NCBI GenBank assembly: GCA_963693305.1
Contig: OY855904.1
Coordinates: 37,338,917-37,402,916 of the forward strand
DNA: 64,000 nucleotides
DNA from: Meandrina meandrites
Lineage: Eukaryota; Cnidaria; Anthozoa; Scleractinia; Meandrinidae
Direction: 5' to 3'
The notes beneath the pieces are model-generated. The model ran no database searches. It saw only the letters and a list, made by a program, of their open reading frames with translations, and was not told the origin of the DNA. How positions within the stretch are numbered: position 1 is the stretch's first letter; the number at the start of each line of letters is the position of its first letter. Both the position numbers and the translations under genes were made by a program. Of this stretch, positions 34,113-50,918 are shown piece after piece.

Positions 34113-35518
34113 GGCTCTACTTTTTATGATATTCCTTAAAAGCTGTAGTGTTTTATTTAGCCGGTTGCTTATAGTAAAACTTTGAATATGCTCGAAATGT
34201 AACGCAAAAGGTCTTGGGGGGAGGGGGGGGGGAGCTGACAACTCTGTTTATCACCAGACTGAAATGACTCTCCATTCTCATACTATCGAAAGAAAATCCT
34301 GGGAATCGGGAATATTTCAATAGTTTGTATAGTGTGATCGTCCATGTGAGACACTTCAATATTTTGCAAAAAGTTGGAACATCAATCGTTCATAATTCAG
34401 TTTTAAAAAAATCTTAAAGAAAGCCCAGGATTTTCGGAACGATCTTCATAACAGTGGTTACTGCTTAAACAGCGTTTATCAGAGTTGTCGGCCCCGCGCT
34501 TTTAACTAAAATGCGTTATAAAATGACTGGTCCCTTTGTTTTAAAGTAAAGATGTAACTTGCTTGGATAATTCTTAGTGAACTGTTGTAAGGGATGTAAT
34601 GAAGAGTGTGAAGTATTAAACAACCCATAAAGCTTAAAATTGGAGTGTGATGTAGTAATGGTCTTAAGTCAGAATATTGCGATAGAAACGAACTTACAAC
34701 AAAGCTACTGAAGCGACGGCTCTGGCCTCGACAATAGAACCACGGTCGTGTTCCAAAATCAGGAATCCGCTGGGAGAATGGAACCCATTTCTGCATATTG
34801 AGCTACCCTTACTAAGAAATGAAAGCCAACTGCAAGCAAACTTAGAGTGGAACTAACTGCAAGCACAGCCGGGGAGAGGGGGGGGGGGGGGGGGGGGTAC
34901 TCTCGCATATGGCCTATGCGGGGACGTGCCGCTTGATAGGGTATGGTATTTTGGCCCCTCCGGCCCTGAACAGGGTATATAATTTCAAGTTCGTTTGGCC
35001 TAATCAAGGTCTGAACCTGTCCTAGACAGGCTCGCAGCTGAGACAGTGAGCCAAACATTATAACTGCAATTGCAATTAAGCATAAATGGTTTTCAATGCT
35101 GTTTTTTTTATCCTAAATAGGGTCTTGAAATAGGGGGTGTTGTCCTTCACAGGGAAGGTATTTTAAGTTTTTGCTGTCCTAAACAGGGTCAGTGTTTCAC
35201 ACCCCCAGCGGCACCCCCACACCTAAAAATGGCTCAAGTACCCCCCCTCCCCCGCCGGGAAAGCACACCGGAGTGCTTGGGTTCCAGATTTTGGAGTTTC
35301 TAGTCACGACCGTAGAACTACCTGCTGTCCCTATGCACCTTTTAGCTACCTGCTGTCCCTGTGCACTTCACCAGAAAACTGTAAACAATAAAATCAACTA
35401 AACCTGTCACACGTGACATTAAGAATTAATACCTTTCACTTTTATCCGTGCCTCTATATAGTTTGCTTTATAGAACTATAAAGAACGGTTTAGTTAGTAG
35501 TTAGCTTAAGTTTAAACC
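34113..35518. other. Intergenic region between cyclophilin genes 3 and 4
   Basis: No gene. It holds the poly-G element listed next. Just before gene 4, CTCTATATAG at about 35451-35460 is a possible TATA box, 60 bp upstream of the ATG. CACACGTGACA near 35408 contains an E-box. Confidence 0.5.
34869..35258. mobile_element. Poly-G-ended repeat element
   Basis: It begins CCGGGGAGA plus 20 G and TACT, and ends AAGTA plus a C-rich run and GCCGG, so the ends are rough inverted repeats. Inside are several AACAGGGT/AATAGGGT motifs. Related text (ATATGTGGGCTATATAAATA after 25 G) occurs from 46156. Non-coding. Confidence 0.6.
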
Positions 35519-39200
<3,682 letters not shown>

Positions 39201-39910
39201 ATATTTTTGTTTTATTGCATTCTGAATTGTTACACGATCCTTTTAAAATTAAATCATTCTTTTTCTTTATAAAAAAGAGCTACCGTGATGTCTTTCTGAG
39301 TCATTACATTCCTTTCCGCTTTAATACACTTTTAATCTGTAAAAAACATAGTAAAACGCCAGAGCATGCGAGCAGTGTTCAAACTAGGTCTCGTTGTACG
39401 ATACAGTCCTACATGTGATAGAGCTGATCACGTGCATTGGACCAATGAAAATCACCGCAAACTTTATCAGTCTGACCGATAGATGAACAGAAATTGGAAG
39501 CGTCAGTTTCATGTTTCTAAAAACCGAAAGCGAGACGTCTAATTGCTTTAGAATAACCCAGAGATAACAGAGATAACAAAAAGTTCAGTTTTGCTTTGCG
39601 ATTTCGGTAATTTTTCTTGCTCGCGCTCCTAGGGCAGTCTATTTGATAATTAAACGGCCCTATGTAGCCAATCAGATTGCAAGTTTGCCAAATAGTCGGT
39701 CCGTGAATTATGCTAATGATGATAGAACAGCATTCTGATTCTAGCATATAGCGATGTACTTGTTGTTCCATATTCTGCTACATTGAGTTGTAATATAAAA
39801 AATTATTTGCGAAAATGAACACTATTATATTGTATTTATCACTCAATTCTTTAAAACGGCATGCTTTCAATGTTCTGGAATATTAACAAGTGTTTTAAAA
39901 AGACTAAAAA
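39201..39910. other. Convergent 3' flank between cyclophilin gene 4 and the GH116 gene
   Basis: About 700 bp carrying the 3' UTRs of two converging genes. I see no clean AATAAA on either strand and nothing else. Confidence 0.5.
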
Positions 39911-41708
39911 TTATTCTTTGTGCGACATCCAAGTGACCACTTTGCCTTGTTTGATCATGACTGCAGTAGGATAATGAGTGTCGCTGACCACAAGTTCTTG
40001 TAAGGATATGTCACCTGAGGTCGACAAAATTTCAAACTTCTTTGTTTTTTGGTTCTTTTTGTGAATAACTGCACATTGTAAAGTGCCTATAGCGAAAGGT
40101 GTGTAAAACGGCAATTCATATGGACAAGGAACCTTGGGATCAAACGAAAGTGTGGCATTTGGCGCCGAGAAAGTCTGACCCGAAAGCGCAAAAGGAATGT
40201 GCCATAACACCATGTGGAAGGTGTAGTGCGAGGTGCACCATGGGAGACCATCAAGGCCGTACCCAGTCCCTGAGTAGAGGCCGTGAAAATTCCACTGGTC
40301 GTTTAGGTCAGAACGTACATGATCAATGGCTTTCTTTGCTTGTAGCAAGGCATTTTGGGAATCAAAACCTGAAATTAAAAATTCATTAAATAAGAGCACA
40401 ATTCTACGTAAATATACTACAATAGGCCTGGGTAGGTATTCACTATAGACTGCCACTTTGATGAGATTGACAAACACCATAGCAGTGACTTGTAGGGACC
40501 TGAAAAGTGTAAATGTTAGTGTGAACATTTGAGTTTCTCAGTACCCACGGATACACATGAAAGACAGGACAGTTCCTTAGCCTTACATTTATTAAGAAAT
40601 ACGTTTACTCAGATCTGTCAATTGAGGTCAACCATGATTTTACTTACTATACAATCACTAACGAAAAATAAACACTTTTATTATTTGAATGGCTCTGTAA
40701 GCGAACATAAATACCAGTGAAGTGTTAAGTTCTAAGCGCTTTTAAAAATTGCACTTTCAACATTCAGCTCAGTCGTGTCGTGTCAGGGTATGCATCACAG
40801 AAGCGCCAGAAGCGAGCAAATAGTCATGCAAATTGTCCAAGAATCGAAAGTGGCGGACACAAGCATTTATTTAAGGCTTCAAACTCAACATTGATTTACA
40901 AATACGGTACGGTATTACGGTAAGCCATTTCAAGACCCTTTTGAGGGCTGGAAAAAACTGAATTTTCCTGTTTTGTCGCATCGATCCATTCAAGAACTTG
41001 ACAGTAACTCATTTAAAACTGACTTAATTTTTTTTAGTTGACCCAATCAGGATAAAGTAGCACGCGCCATCGACCATTATTTCGAGTCATAAGACGGTGG
41101 CAAACGAGGGTAATTGTGGCGGACACATTGTTGCTCATGATATTTTCTTGGGCGAGCAAACAGGGAAACATCTGTGTCCGCAACATTGTGTCCTCGTTTG
41201 CTACCACCTATGTATTAAATAAATCCTTCATTAACCAAGCTTGTTCGGTCACGATTGTGGCATACGGCCAATATCCCGCCATCTTGACCTCACGCTTGGC
41301 GAATAACCCATATTTATTATTGGTGAAACAGACAATAATCACGGATAGAAGAGAAAATTTAGCCTTGTTCCACGGTGTTTAGCTAAAGGTATTTGCGATT
41401 CAAGTGCCTCAGATCATTTGCGCCATTTTTCTTACCTAAATGTATCTGCAGAGATGTCCAATCAGGACTACCACCAATCCATATTGATTCGTATAATGCC
41501 ACCCTTTTGTTTAACTCAGCTGTAGAGATATCCTTAGGACATGAGCCCACGCTCTTGTTAGTAGGGTGGTCAGTAGCCATCACTCGCAGACCATATGGAG
41601 TGTCGTTAATTTCAAGTTCCTTCATCAAATGTGATCTTAGCCTAGAAACGTAAGTTAACAACATTCAGCACCTGGTGAAGATTTACTAATTAAGAAATAA
41701 AAAACATG

Positions 41709-41739
<31 letters not shown>

Positions 41740-42063
41740 CTACTAGCGTTCTATCACAAATGCCGCGCTCTGATTGGCTACGCTACCCACTATCTATTCT
41801 GTGATAGATAGTGAGTAGCGTTGCAGTATGCTCTTGCTAACAAAATGGCGGCCGCTTCTTTACGTTTTCGAAGTGTCCGTTAAGAAGATTTAGACAGTTT
41901 ACTGGTCGAGGCTGTTCCAGAAAAGATTTATACTAAAACAATTAGATTATTCGCTCTCGATTTCTATGCGTGATAGTTGACTCGGGCTGCGCCCTCGTCA
42001 ACTATCACGCGATAGAAATCTCGAGCTCATAATCTAATTGTTTAATAGAAACACGAGTGGAAG

Positions 42064-42094
<31 letters not shown>

Positions 42095-45000
42095 GAGCCG
42101 ATAGGCGAGTGTTTTATATGCTTGCCAGATCGTGCAAATGAGGCATCAACAAATAACAGAATGGAAGGTCAAAATTGGCCAGAGAAGCCTGTAGTATTTT
42201 GGGGTCTGGATCCCATTATGTTGCCAATCGTTAAGCTCATATTGTAGAACACAATTAGCAGAGTGTTACTACCAAGATTCAAACATTTCCGATACAAATT
42301 GGTTGAGATATCTCTTTTTTCATATTTGATCAAAATTTAGTTGAGTTTATGACATCATCACTTTGCTAATTTGCATATTTTAAAAACTTGAATATCTCTG
42401 GAAAGAAAAGAGATATTTGAAAATTGAAAACGGCGTTTTTTCTTCACATACTAACGATATGTCAATGTTTTAAAACGGCTTAGATTGGAAAGATGCGCGG
42501 AATTTCATCATAGTAGCATTTAAAACCCGTGGACTGTTTACAGCCACAATTTAAGCCCTTGACTGCTAAGCCGATAGTGTAAGCCCAGACGTGTCATATA
42601 CTGTAGTGAATCAGTCATAAGCCGAAATCCAAGTTAATTCTTACCTACTTGGTTTGTCCAAATGTCCTAACCCTAAAGTGTAAGCCCAGACCTGGGCGTA
42701 TAGTGAATCACTCATAAGCCACGATGGTGAACCTTGCTGCTTGTCCCACCAAGCATGATAATATCCATCTTCTTCGCTCCAAAGCTCTTCCGAGATTCTG
42801 TATTTTGCAAACTCCATCGCAATAGTTGCCTCCTTCCATAAAGTCTGGTCATCCATAATGTTACATAACTCCTGTGCGGCGCGCAGAGCCAGTACATACA
42901 GTAAGCTGTTAAAGATGTTGTGATCATAGAGGTGGAGATAAAGTTGATCGTAGGTGCACTGCAGCTTGTAAGGTAAACCAGTGCCTTGTGTTCCCTCGAA
43001 CATCATCCAATTGACTGCCTTTGCCACGTGTGGCCACATGTCTTTCAGAAATTGGCTGTCATTGGTCCACAAGTAAATGTGGTACGTTTCTACTATAAAC
43101 ACCGTCGTGACGTCACCCATTATTCGTTGATTTGGTGGCCCACTATGAAAACAATAATTCCACGCAAGCTCAGTAACAAAAGAAACATTAATATCCATAG
43201 ATCTCTGATAACAGCTCTCCAAAATTTCACGGGCTTACGGCCAAACAGGGCTTGCATCATCTTCAGCTACCCTGTTACCTTATTACATGAAATCTTTGCA
43301 GGAACTAAATTGTGTGAGTTTGGATAGCGATATTTCGGGACACTTAAGTTTTCCGATTTGACAAGATTGTTAGAAATCAAGTAACTATAGCTTTGCGGTT
43401 ACATGGTACAGACCAAAGATTCCAAAGTAAAACGTTCGAGCCGAAAATACGTGAAACAAGAAACACGAATATTAATTGTATTTTATTCTTTATGACGCCA
43501 TGTCATTATTGAATGTTGACGAGAATAGTGATGATGACACATCTGAAGGAAAAACCTACCACTTGATAGGAGACTGTTTTTTGAAACACTTCTGATCTCA
43601 GTAAGAAATGTAATACATTTGTGCTGATGAAGAACTGGATTTCAAAAACGATTTCATGTTTATTAGAAACCATACTACAAAGTTTACATGTAACACATTA
43701 AGGTTCTCATTTTCTTCACCAAATGTTTTTGTTAGGTCTTGTCTTCAGTGTCATCGGAAAAACTGTGATGATATGTAAAGACAGAACTAAAACAGCTGTA
43801 CAGAGAAACCTTTTCAAGTAAGTACATTTTGCCGCAGGATGACACTCACCTGTCAATTTTTCTAGTTGGTGAGTAACAACCGGCAGCTAGTGTTTCCACA
43901 ATATGGCCGTCTTTACTCTGATACCTGGCCCAGGCTCGCATCACATTCTTAACCAAGTCAGGATAAAACAGAACATACGGGATCTCTCGCTGAAAGTCAT
44001 TATGAACTGAATCAACGTCTATACAGTCTAGAGCCTCAAACTGACGCCATCTCCCGTCACGGAGGTAGAGCCCAGTGCGCCAGAAACTTAAACCGTTCAC
44101 CAGAACATCTTGTAACCACTCGGGGATGGTCTGAACCGGATTTGTTTTCTTGTTTAGAATCATTGACGAGTGCCAAGCCAAAATGTCTTGTACAGTTGAA
44201 GCTAGGTCACGTGACATGTGTAAGGCAGCTTCCTCGCTGGATCTGAAGATGTTACTGTAGTAATTACCAACAATTTCCACTGATAAGTAAAAAAAATACA
44301 TAGTAAATATAATGTATGGTATTATACAACAATAAATGATTCATCAGCGTACCTGTAAAATCTCTATTGGGATAAAACCATCCTAACACTATTGTCAGTA
44401 TGCTCTCTTCACCAGGCCTCACGGTAACGTTAACAGATGCAGCGCCATGGAAACCAGCTCCAAATGATTTCTTTGTTGTTAACAGGTAACCATGTTTGCT
44501 AAATTGCTTCCATATTTGTTTAAAACTGTTGCTGACCATGAATGAAGGACTGTCTCCTTTGTCAGTTGCAATAGTAGTGTTTCCACTCTGAGGGTACTTT
44601 CCAGGCCTGTTAAGCGTCAGCATCGAATCACGAGCTGTCCACGTGTTCTTTTGACCGGAAACAAACCCCGGATGCCAGGCATGAGGGGGCACTTGATCGA
44701 ATAACAAACATGATTTGTTTTTTATATCCACTTGCCATGAAATGCATTTTGGATCGTCAACACAAGTTTTAGAGCATGGAATAGGATCAGATCTGTTGAT
44801 TTTCGAGCTTTTGATTGGTTTTCCAAGTCTAATTGTGTCAGTCTGAATGCCCAGCGGTAGATTTAACATGAATGACACCTTAACAGACCTCTTTGTCGGG
44901 TTTTTGATGCGCAGGGTAAAGGCGATGGATGGAGTGGCAGACGTCTTGGAGTCACGTGGCTTCAAGGCTGAAAAGCCCAAAAGGTCCATTTTGACGTCAC

Positions 45001-47763
45001 CAAATCGTTTATCTTGTATGGAAAGTTTGGAGACTGGGTATGAGCCAGAATAACCTATTGACGCAACACCTGTCAAAATAAAAATGTTGTTACGAAAAAC
45101 TGGCTGAGATCTGTCGGAGCTAATAAGCGAATGGCCTGTACAATACCAAAACGTAAGTCGTGAATTAAAAGGAAAAACAGGTAGAGAAAGAGAAGGGAAA
45201 ATTGTGGTGATCTCTAATGATACCCTCGCGATACCTCGTCGTCGCGTAACCTTTTAATTACCTGGGTATCCCTTGGGAGGGTGGGTGCGTATCAATGCTG
45301 CTGTACTCGAGGCACCATTTTGCACTCGGACACCGAACACAGCTAAATCCAAGGCCACTTGGTTGAGTTTGGCCGAACCTGCGGGAGTCTGGTTCTCAAT
45401 AGTCCACTCGTGGAAGGAGCCATCCCCGCGGAGCTCAAACGATCCCGTTCCTTAAGAAAGAAAGAGAAAGGCTGATTTGTCGCATAACAACTTGACTAAA
45501 GAGACTACCTCTGACATTATCTGGGTTTGAGTATGTTGCAATGTGTCATCACCTCCTTTGGACAAAAGATGGCTTTAATAAGTATTAGCAATTAAAGGGG
45601 CAGTATCACGAGCGGTCTTCTAAGTGTTTGGTAAACTACGCTAGAAGAATAAAGGTGCACTCACAGACTAGCACGATAACCTTTAAACGCCAAAAAGGCA
45701 TAAATTGATTCTATAATATGCGCATAAACCATAATCAATGGTGTATTTTAGTGATTTTCCTCCAAGTAACACTGTCAAACTTGAAAACGTCGGCCCGACG
45801 TTTTCAAATTTAAGACCACTCCTTTTCTGCCCATCCGCAGCCACGCCAGTTTTAAACAACTTTTGCGACCAGTACAGTGCACTTTAGTAAGGTTAGGCAA
45901 CTGTTAGTGGATTTCCAACTAATACCAACACGTTTATTTGATTTTCAAGTGGGCTAAATCTTCGTGAGACTGCCCCCTTAATGGTTTTAATTTTATCAAT
46001 CATAGATCGGGGACTTCGATAGTCTCTTTGTCCATAGGGGAGTGGTTGCCCAGTCCCTCGAGCCGGTGTGTAAAGCTACAAAATCATTTAAGTTTCCTTA
46101 TTACTGCTGCCCAGTCATGATTTAATGAAGGTTTTCTTCCAGTGAAAACCGAGTTGGGGGGGGGGGGGGGGGGGGGGGGGCGTGTATTCCCATATGTGGG
46201 CTATATAAATACGTGCCGCGGGATAGAGTATGGTTTTTGAGGTTCTCGGTCCTTAAATAGGGTATCATTTTGTTCCCGGTGTGACCCTCAGAGAGAGTAC
46301 CTAAATTCAAGGGAACCTCTCATTTTCTCTTGCTAAATTCTATCACTTAAAATTACACTGCGTAAACGCCGAGCTAAACGAAAACGAAATGGTCTTTTAA
46401 AATTGAACTATCCGTTCAAATATTAGCAAAGCAATTTAAAAAAGATTTGTGCGTGGCTGGCAGTTATTTGAATCGTCACGCAACGTTTCTCCTTCCCTTG
46501 AATAGGGTGTCATTTTTCCGGTATTAGCCTGCGTAGCAAACATTCGTGAGAGAAGTGCTATGTGTTGCGCGCAAGTGAAGATTCTTTTTTCTCTCTCGCT
46601 CCAATTTTCGAGCGACCAGAATCGCTTGCACGCGACACATAACACTTCGCTCGCACGTTAACGCTTGCTACGAAGGCTCAGGGGGTGTCAATTTTCGTTT
46701 TCTTTATCCTTAAACAGGGTCAGGATTTAGGAACCTTCGAGTGATACATGTTTGAGGACTATATGTGTACTTTCTTCATCAAGTGTTTTAGCAATCCCAA
46801 GAATTGCCTTACCAAGGCCACCCAATGGAACAGCACTGCGCATGCCTCCTGGAGGCGACTGCTGATTCTTTTGATCTCCTGGGTTCTGAAACAAGTAGCT
46901 TCTCAACCCCAGTGAATCCCAGCCAAATCGAATGGTGGAAACATTTTCTGGTTCAGAATATAATACGCAGAATTGCTGCCAACCAAAACTCTGATTAGCG
47001 TAGACAAACGAAGGACCATTACGGAACTGAAGTGCGTCGAGATTCGAGATAAGATCGCCTTTCTTTCCTGTGAACAACAAGCAACACTGCCTCAGTTATT
47101 TATTTTCTGTAAGAACATTAAAAAGAGGTTGGGTATGGTTGCTCGTTCCAGCCGTTCAATGTCCCATTTCGCTGCCATGTTGGTCATGCAGTTGATACCA
47201 AGGAAAATATTCCACCACATTGGACGTGACGATTACAATTTTAGACGGTAACTCAACGTCACGTTAGTGACCAAGTAAGTCATTCGTCTAAAATTTCGCT
47301 CACATTTTGTTCCAAAACGATAAATCATGTTTTACAATGACTATGAAAGATCGTAGTTTGTTTGCATGGTGGCAGTAACATTGCAGGTACGAGTAATATA
47401 AATTAAGAGGAGAAAAGGAAAACTTATTTGCAATTAGGTGGCGAACCCCAGGGGCGAACTAAGGCGCGTAGAACGAAGGAGAAAATAACGTGATCTACGA
47501 GCGGCGATCGACGAAGCCGCGAGCTGCAAGTTTCATAAGCATAAAGCAGGTAGTGTAGTTCACGAAGCACGACAGCCGATCAACTACATCAGGGCGGAAA
47601 TTAACTTGAATTAGTTTGTCCACTAACAAACTAACAAACCATATAATCATGTTTTCACAAGAGGCGATAATCTTTGTTTCATAATTAACGAGACAAAATA
47701 CTAAAACTTACCTGCTAAAACCGTCCCAAGTTGGTAAACAAGGAAAGTGAATAATATCGTCAT
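39911..47763 (-). CDS. Secreted GH116 beta-glucosidase / GBA2-like glucosylceramidase
   Basis: Eight exons on the minus strand: 47712-47763, 46813-47067, 45262-45450, 44353-45069, 43850-44279, 42645-43142, 41436-41641 and 39911-40368. They total 2805 nt, or 934 aa, and all phases agree. Residues 1-17 ([17 protein letters not shown]) are a signal peptide, unlike mammalian GBA2, which is cytosol-facing. The N-terminal beta domain has [16 protein letters not shown] and [15 protein letters not shown]. The C-terminal (alpha/alpha)6 domain starts at VGNYYSN. E486 in RQFEALD aligns with the family nucleophile and D613 in CTYDQ with the acid/base. Residues 264-286 form an inserted four-cysteine segment (C-x3-C-x5-C-x11-C with CISW), like part of a PAN/apple module. 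Substrate is probably glucosylceramide or another beta-glucoside; this is inferred. Exon 6 could also splice a few bases earlier, but the chosen donor keeps the frame. Confidence 0.85.
41712..42056. mobile_element. 345-bp MITE with inner hairpins
   Basis: GTGTTTCTAT near the left end and ATAGAAACAC at the right end are inverted, as are GAGTTTTAGTATAAAT and ATTTATACTAAAAC further in. Two inner hairpins are visible: ACTATCTATTCTGTGATAGATAGT near 41790 (interrupted at its centre), and GATAGTTGACTCGGGC with GTCAACTATC near 41972-42006. Intron 6 of the GH116 gene. Confidence 0.6.
45596..45977. mobile_element. TTAA-target TIR element, copy 3 (diverged)
   Basis: AGGGGCAGTATCACGAG and CTTCGTGAGACTGCCCCC are imperfect inverted ends between TTAA sites (45592-45595 and 45978-45981). 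The end sequence is related to the elements at 15109 and 30274, but the interior is different. Intron 2 of the GH116 gene. Confidence 0.65.
46156..46180 (+). repeat. 25-nt poly-G run
   Basis: The longest homopolymer in the window. It leads into a segment related to the poly-G element at 34869. Intron 2 of the GH116 gene. Confidence 0.9.
46526..46678. mobile_element. 153-bp MITE
   Basis: AGCCTGCGTAGCAA and TTGCTACGAAGGCT are near-inverted ends. Inner arms with AAGTGCTATGTGTTGCGCGC and GCGACACATAACACTT continue the pairing. Non-coding. Confidence 0.65.
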
Positions 47764-48095
47764 TTTTAAAAATCGATGTTTGCTGTCAAATTCAAACAAA
47801 ATTCAACTTGACTTGCCACGGCCGGACTGTCGTCATCTAAACGCCAAACCAGTTAAGCGTACACTTTTCAACCAATAGAAACGTTTATCAAGGCAAATAA
47901 AACTCGAAAACGACAGCTTGTTTCCAAAATACCGTCTTGATGTGATATTCTGTAGTTTTTGTACAAACTGTACTGAGGATAAACTGACCTGAATTTCAGA
48001 TGAAACGATTGACCCAATGGCGAGGAGAGATAGCATTTCAGTTCAGGATGTTCTGTCCACGTACCTGTCCGTACCTGTCACCACGATGGTGATAC
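47764..48095. other. 5' flank of the GH116 gene
   Basis: 330 bp before the minus-strand start codon. No TATA box or other site stands out. Confidence 0.4.
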
Positions 48096-49276
48096 CCAGG
48101 CCCCGGTTGTTCGAAAGCCGGTTAGCACTAACCCTCGATTAAATCGGCCTAATCCACGGAATAAATTTATCCTTCGATTAAATTGTGTTCCTCAAAGCTC
48201 GATTAGCACTATCCGAGGGATAAACTAAGGGTTAAATTTAACACACCTAGCGAGGTGGATTAACTCACTAATCGGGGGAAAAAGCTCACAAACAAACACA
48301 ATGGCCGACTTACTGTTTGGTGGTTTTGCTTTAATGCCGGGTCCAGTGAGGAAAGAAAAGCAACTTAGGATACCTGACGACTTTTCCAAAACACATTTTA
48401 CTTTTCTCTCGAGGACGTGTGCAGTCCCGCGTACGGTTTTCCCCGCGGTTTTTTGACCTCTGCCCGGAGATCGCAAAATTATACACAAGCACGAAGCAAA
48501 GAAATTTCAGCATTTTCCTCAGAGGTAGAAATCGTCCCTGACTAACCGCTGTAATGTAAAAGGCAACATCAATGGTGGAATTAAAGGCTTTTTTGGTCTA
48601 AAAATGGCGAGTATTCATTTGATTTTACGGACAGAATCTGGTAAAAGTTTAGTTTACTGTCGAACTTGTTTGTTGTTCATTTGGCTGAACTTATAACAAG
48701 CCATCAATCTACGCTTTCAGTTTATTCTTCTTGCATAGTTTAATACTTTAATGCCTTTCTTCCTTTCTAATATTTTCCCCTAACCAAACTTTGTTTTGTT
48801 TCATTCATGCAATTGCGATTCTCACTTTATTTGCCCGTCGCCGTTATATTTTATTATTCACAGTAGTTGGCACTAGTTCCATGTAAGAGAAATCTACAAA
48901 CTTTTACTGAACTCATGTAAAAGTTTCAGCGAGGATTGAAGACATTTCGGTTTCGTGAGCTTCTCAGTTTAGAGAATATAAAATACAAACGACTAAGGTT
49001 GAAAATTAGACCGGTTAGCGTTTTTATTTATTTCCGGCCGTTGCACGGGCCTACTTGCATTATTCAGCGAGCTTCGCCCAGCGTTTATGCAAAATTTGCA
49101 CAGGATACATTGAAATTATTTTTGGTCAAAACTCCAATTTAATTTTTATGTTAGCTTTTTCTGTTGCTTCTTATTGATACCCGGACACAGGAAATTTCGT
49201 AAAAGTAAATTGGGCTTTATTTATTTTTCTCATTTTATTTTTTATTTCTACAATAATTTCCGTTGAATTTCGTATT

Positions 49277-50918
49277 GGGTGTTACTAAACAGACTCTAAA
49301 CAGAGTAACGGAGTAACGAGTAACGAGTAACGGAGTAACGAGAAACCGAGTAACGGGAAAAAAATTCCATAGGTAAAAAAAAAATACAAATTCTAAAAAA
49401 AAAATTACAAATCAAGCCTTGGAGTAATTTCATTGATAACACGACTACATGACAACCTTTTGTTGCAATGCACAACGGCCGAGAGGATTTTCGCGCTAAA
49501 AATGTCAAGTGACTGCGTCTCACTCAGTCAGAGCATGGCTCGCCTCGGGGAAGGTAAGAGTTTTTTTTTCTCTTTTTATCGCTCATATTTGTGGAACAGC
49601 CGATATAGTCTGCAATAATTACAAAAGCAATGAAGAAAGATGCTGTTTGGGCTGCGTTATTAAGGGTTATGGACTGTTTTCTTTGCCGGTTTTCCTGCCA
49701 CTTTCACTGTTTGTTTTTGATTACCTCCAATTGGGCTTTCTGCCTAGTATAATTTCTCTCCATCAAAACAACAGATGACTACGATGTCATTATTATATCG
49801 GATAACTCGGGAGATGAAGGTAAGAGTATTTTATAATTGTCTTTATCGTTGCCACTGCAGGTCTCCTTTGAGGCATTTGCGGAAACATCCGTGTTCATAA
49901 AACAAACACTATGCAAGGAATTCGAAGATACTATAAATAGACTGGGACTTTTATTTGGTACAACGTCCGTTAGGTTGGATTTCTGTGTTACTTATAAATT
50001 ACAAATTGTTTTACCGATCAAATTGTAACCATTATGGCCGAGTGCATAACGCATATTCGACTTTAGTACTATATTTTCATGATTAAATTATCGCGGTAAA
50101 TATTCCCATCGGCGCCAACTTCAGACAGAATTAATGCACGAAAAACTAAAAATACCATTACCGATTTCCCTCGTTGAACTCGAAACCTTAAGTTCTTAAT
50201 TCACATCCAATGCAGAAACTGAATTAAATAAAGAAATGTTGGTATTCCGACCATATATTTTTTTATGCGTTGCGCGACCTTTTTCCTATATTTCGATACG
50301 ACGATAAGCCTAAAAATATTTAGCCTGCAAGCAGGCTCTCGTATACTCAAAGTGGTCGTGGAATCGATTTAAATTCCATCGCATGTTAGCTGCACTGAAA
50401 AAAACGTCCTCGCTTACAATATCGTCCGTTTTAACTTCAGAGTCGTCGAACAAGTACAACTCCACAGAGGCGGATCCAGGGGAGGGGTGATGGGGGTTGC
50501 AACCCCCCCTTTGGGCAAAATTTTTTAGTTATTTTTTTTTTATTCTTCCTGAAAAATAATTGAATAAAATTGTTTTTTGCATTAAAGGTTACTACAATAG
50601 TGTACAACCCCCCCTTTAAAAAATTCCTGGATCCGCCCCTGCTCCAAATCAGGTAAAAGGGACAACGAGTCCGCCATTTGTTTTGCTTTCTTATGCAGCC
50701 AACCGGAAAATACTGTTCCATTTGCCACACGGAATACCCGGAATTTCAATCCGGAATTCTAGGTCCTTATTTCTGTTTTATTTGAATGTTATTATTATTA
50801 TTTTTTTTTTAGTATTTTTTTTTTTTTTTTTACCTATGGAATTTTTTTCCCGTTACTCGGTTTCTCGTTACTCCGTTACTCGTTACTCGTTACTCCGTTA
50901 CTCTGTTTAGTAACACCC
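49277..50918. mobile_element. 1.64-kb MULE-like TIR element with 9-bp duplication (middle of the nest)
   Basis: The terminal arms of about 105 bp are inverted copies: GGGTGTTACTAAACAG, then repeated GTAACGAGTAACGGA units, then ATTCCATAGGTAAAAAA. TTTCGTATT lies directly outside both ends (49268-49276 and 50919-50927). A 9-bp duplication with long terminal repeats is typical of Mutator-like elements. No transposase frame. It interrupts the 48101-51159 element. Confidence 0.82.
50465..50641. mobile_element. 177-bp hAT-like MITE (core of the nest)
   Basis: Ends CAGAGGCGGATCCAGG and CCTGGATCCGCCCCTG, with ACAACCCCCCCTTT-type second repeats inside. CTCCA occurs on both sides, a possible remnant of an 8-bp duplication. 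A solitary relative of the right end, AATCCTGGATCTGCCCCTG, occurs near 60097. It sits inside the MULE-like element. Confidence 0.7.
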
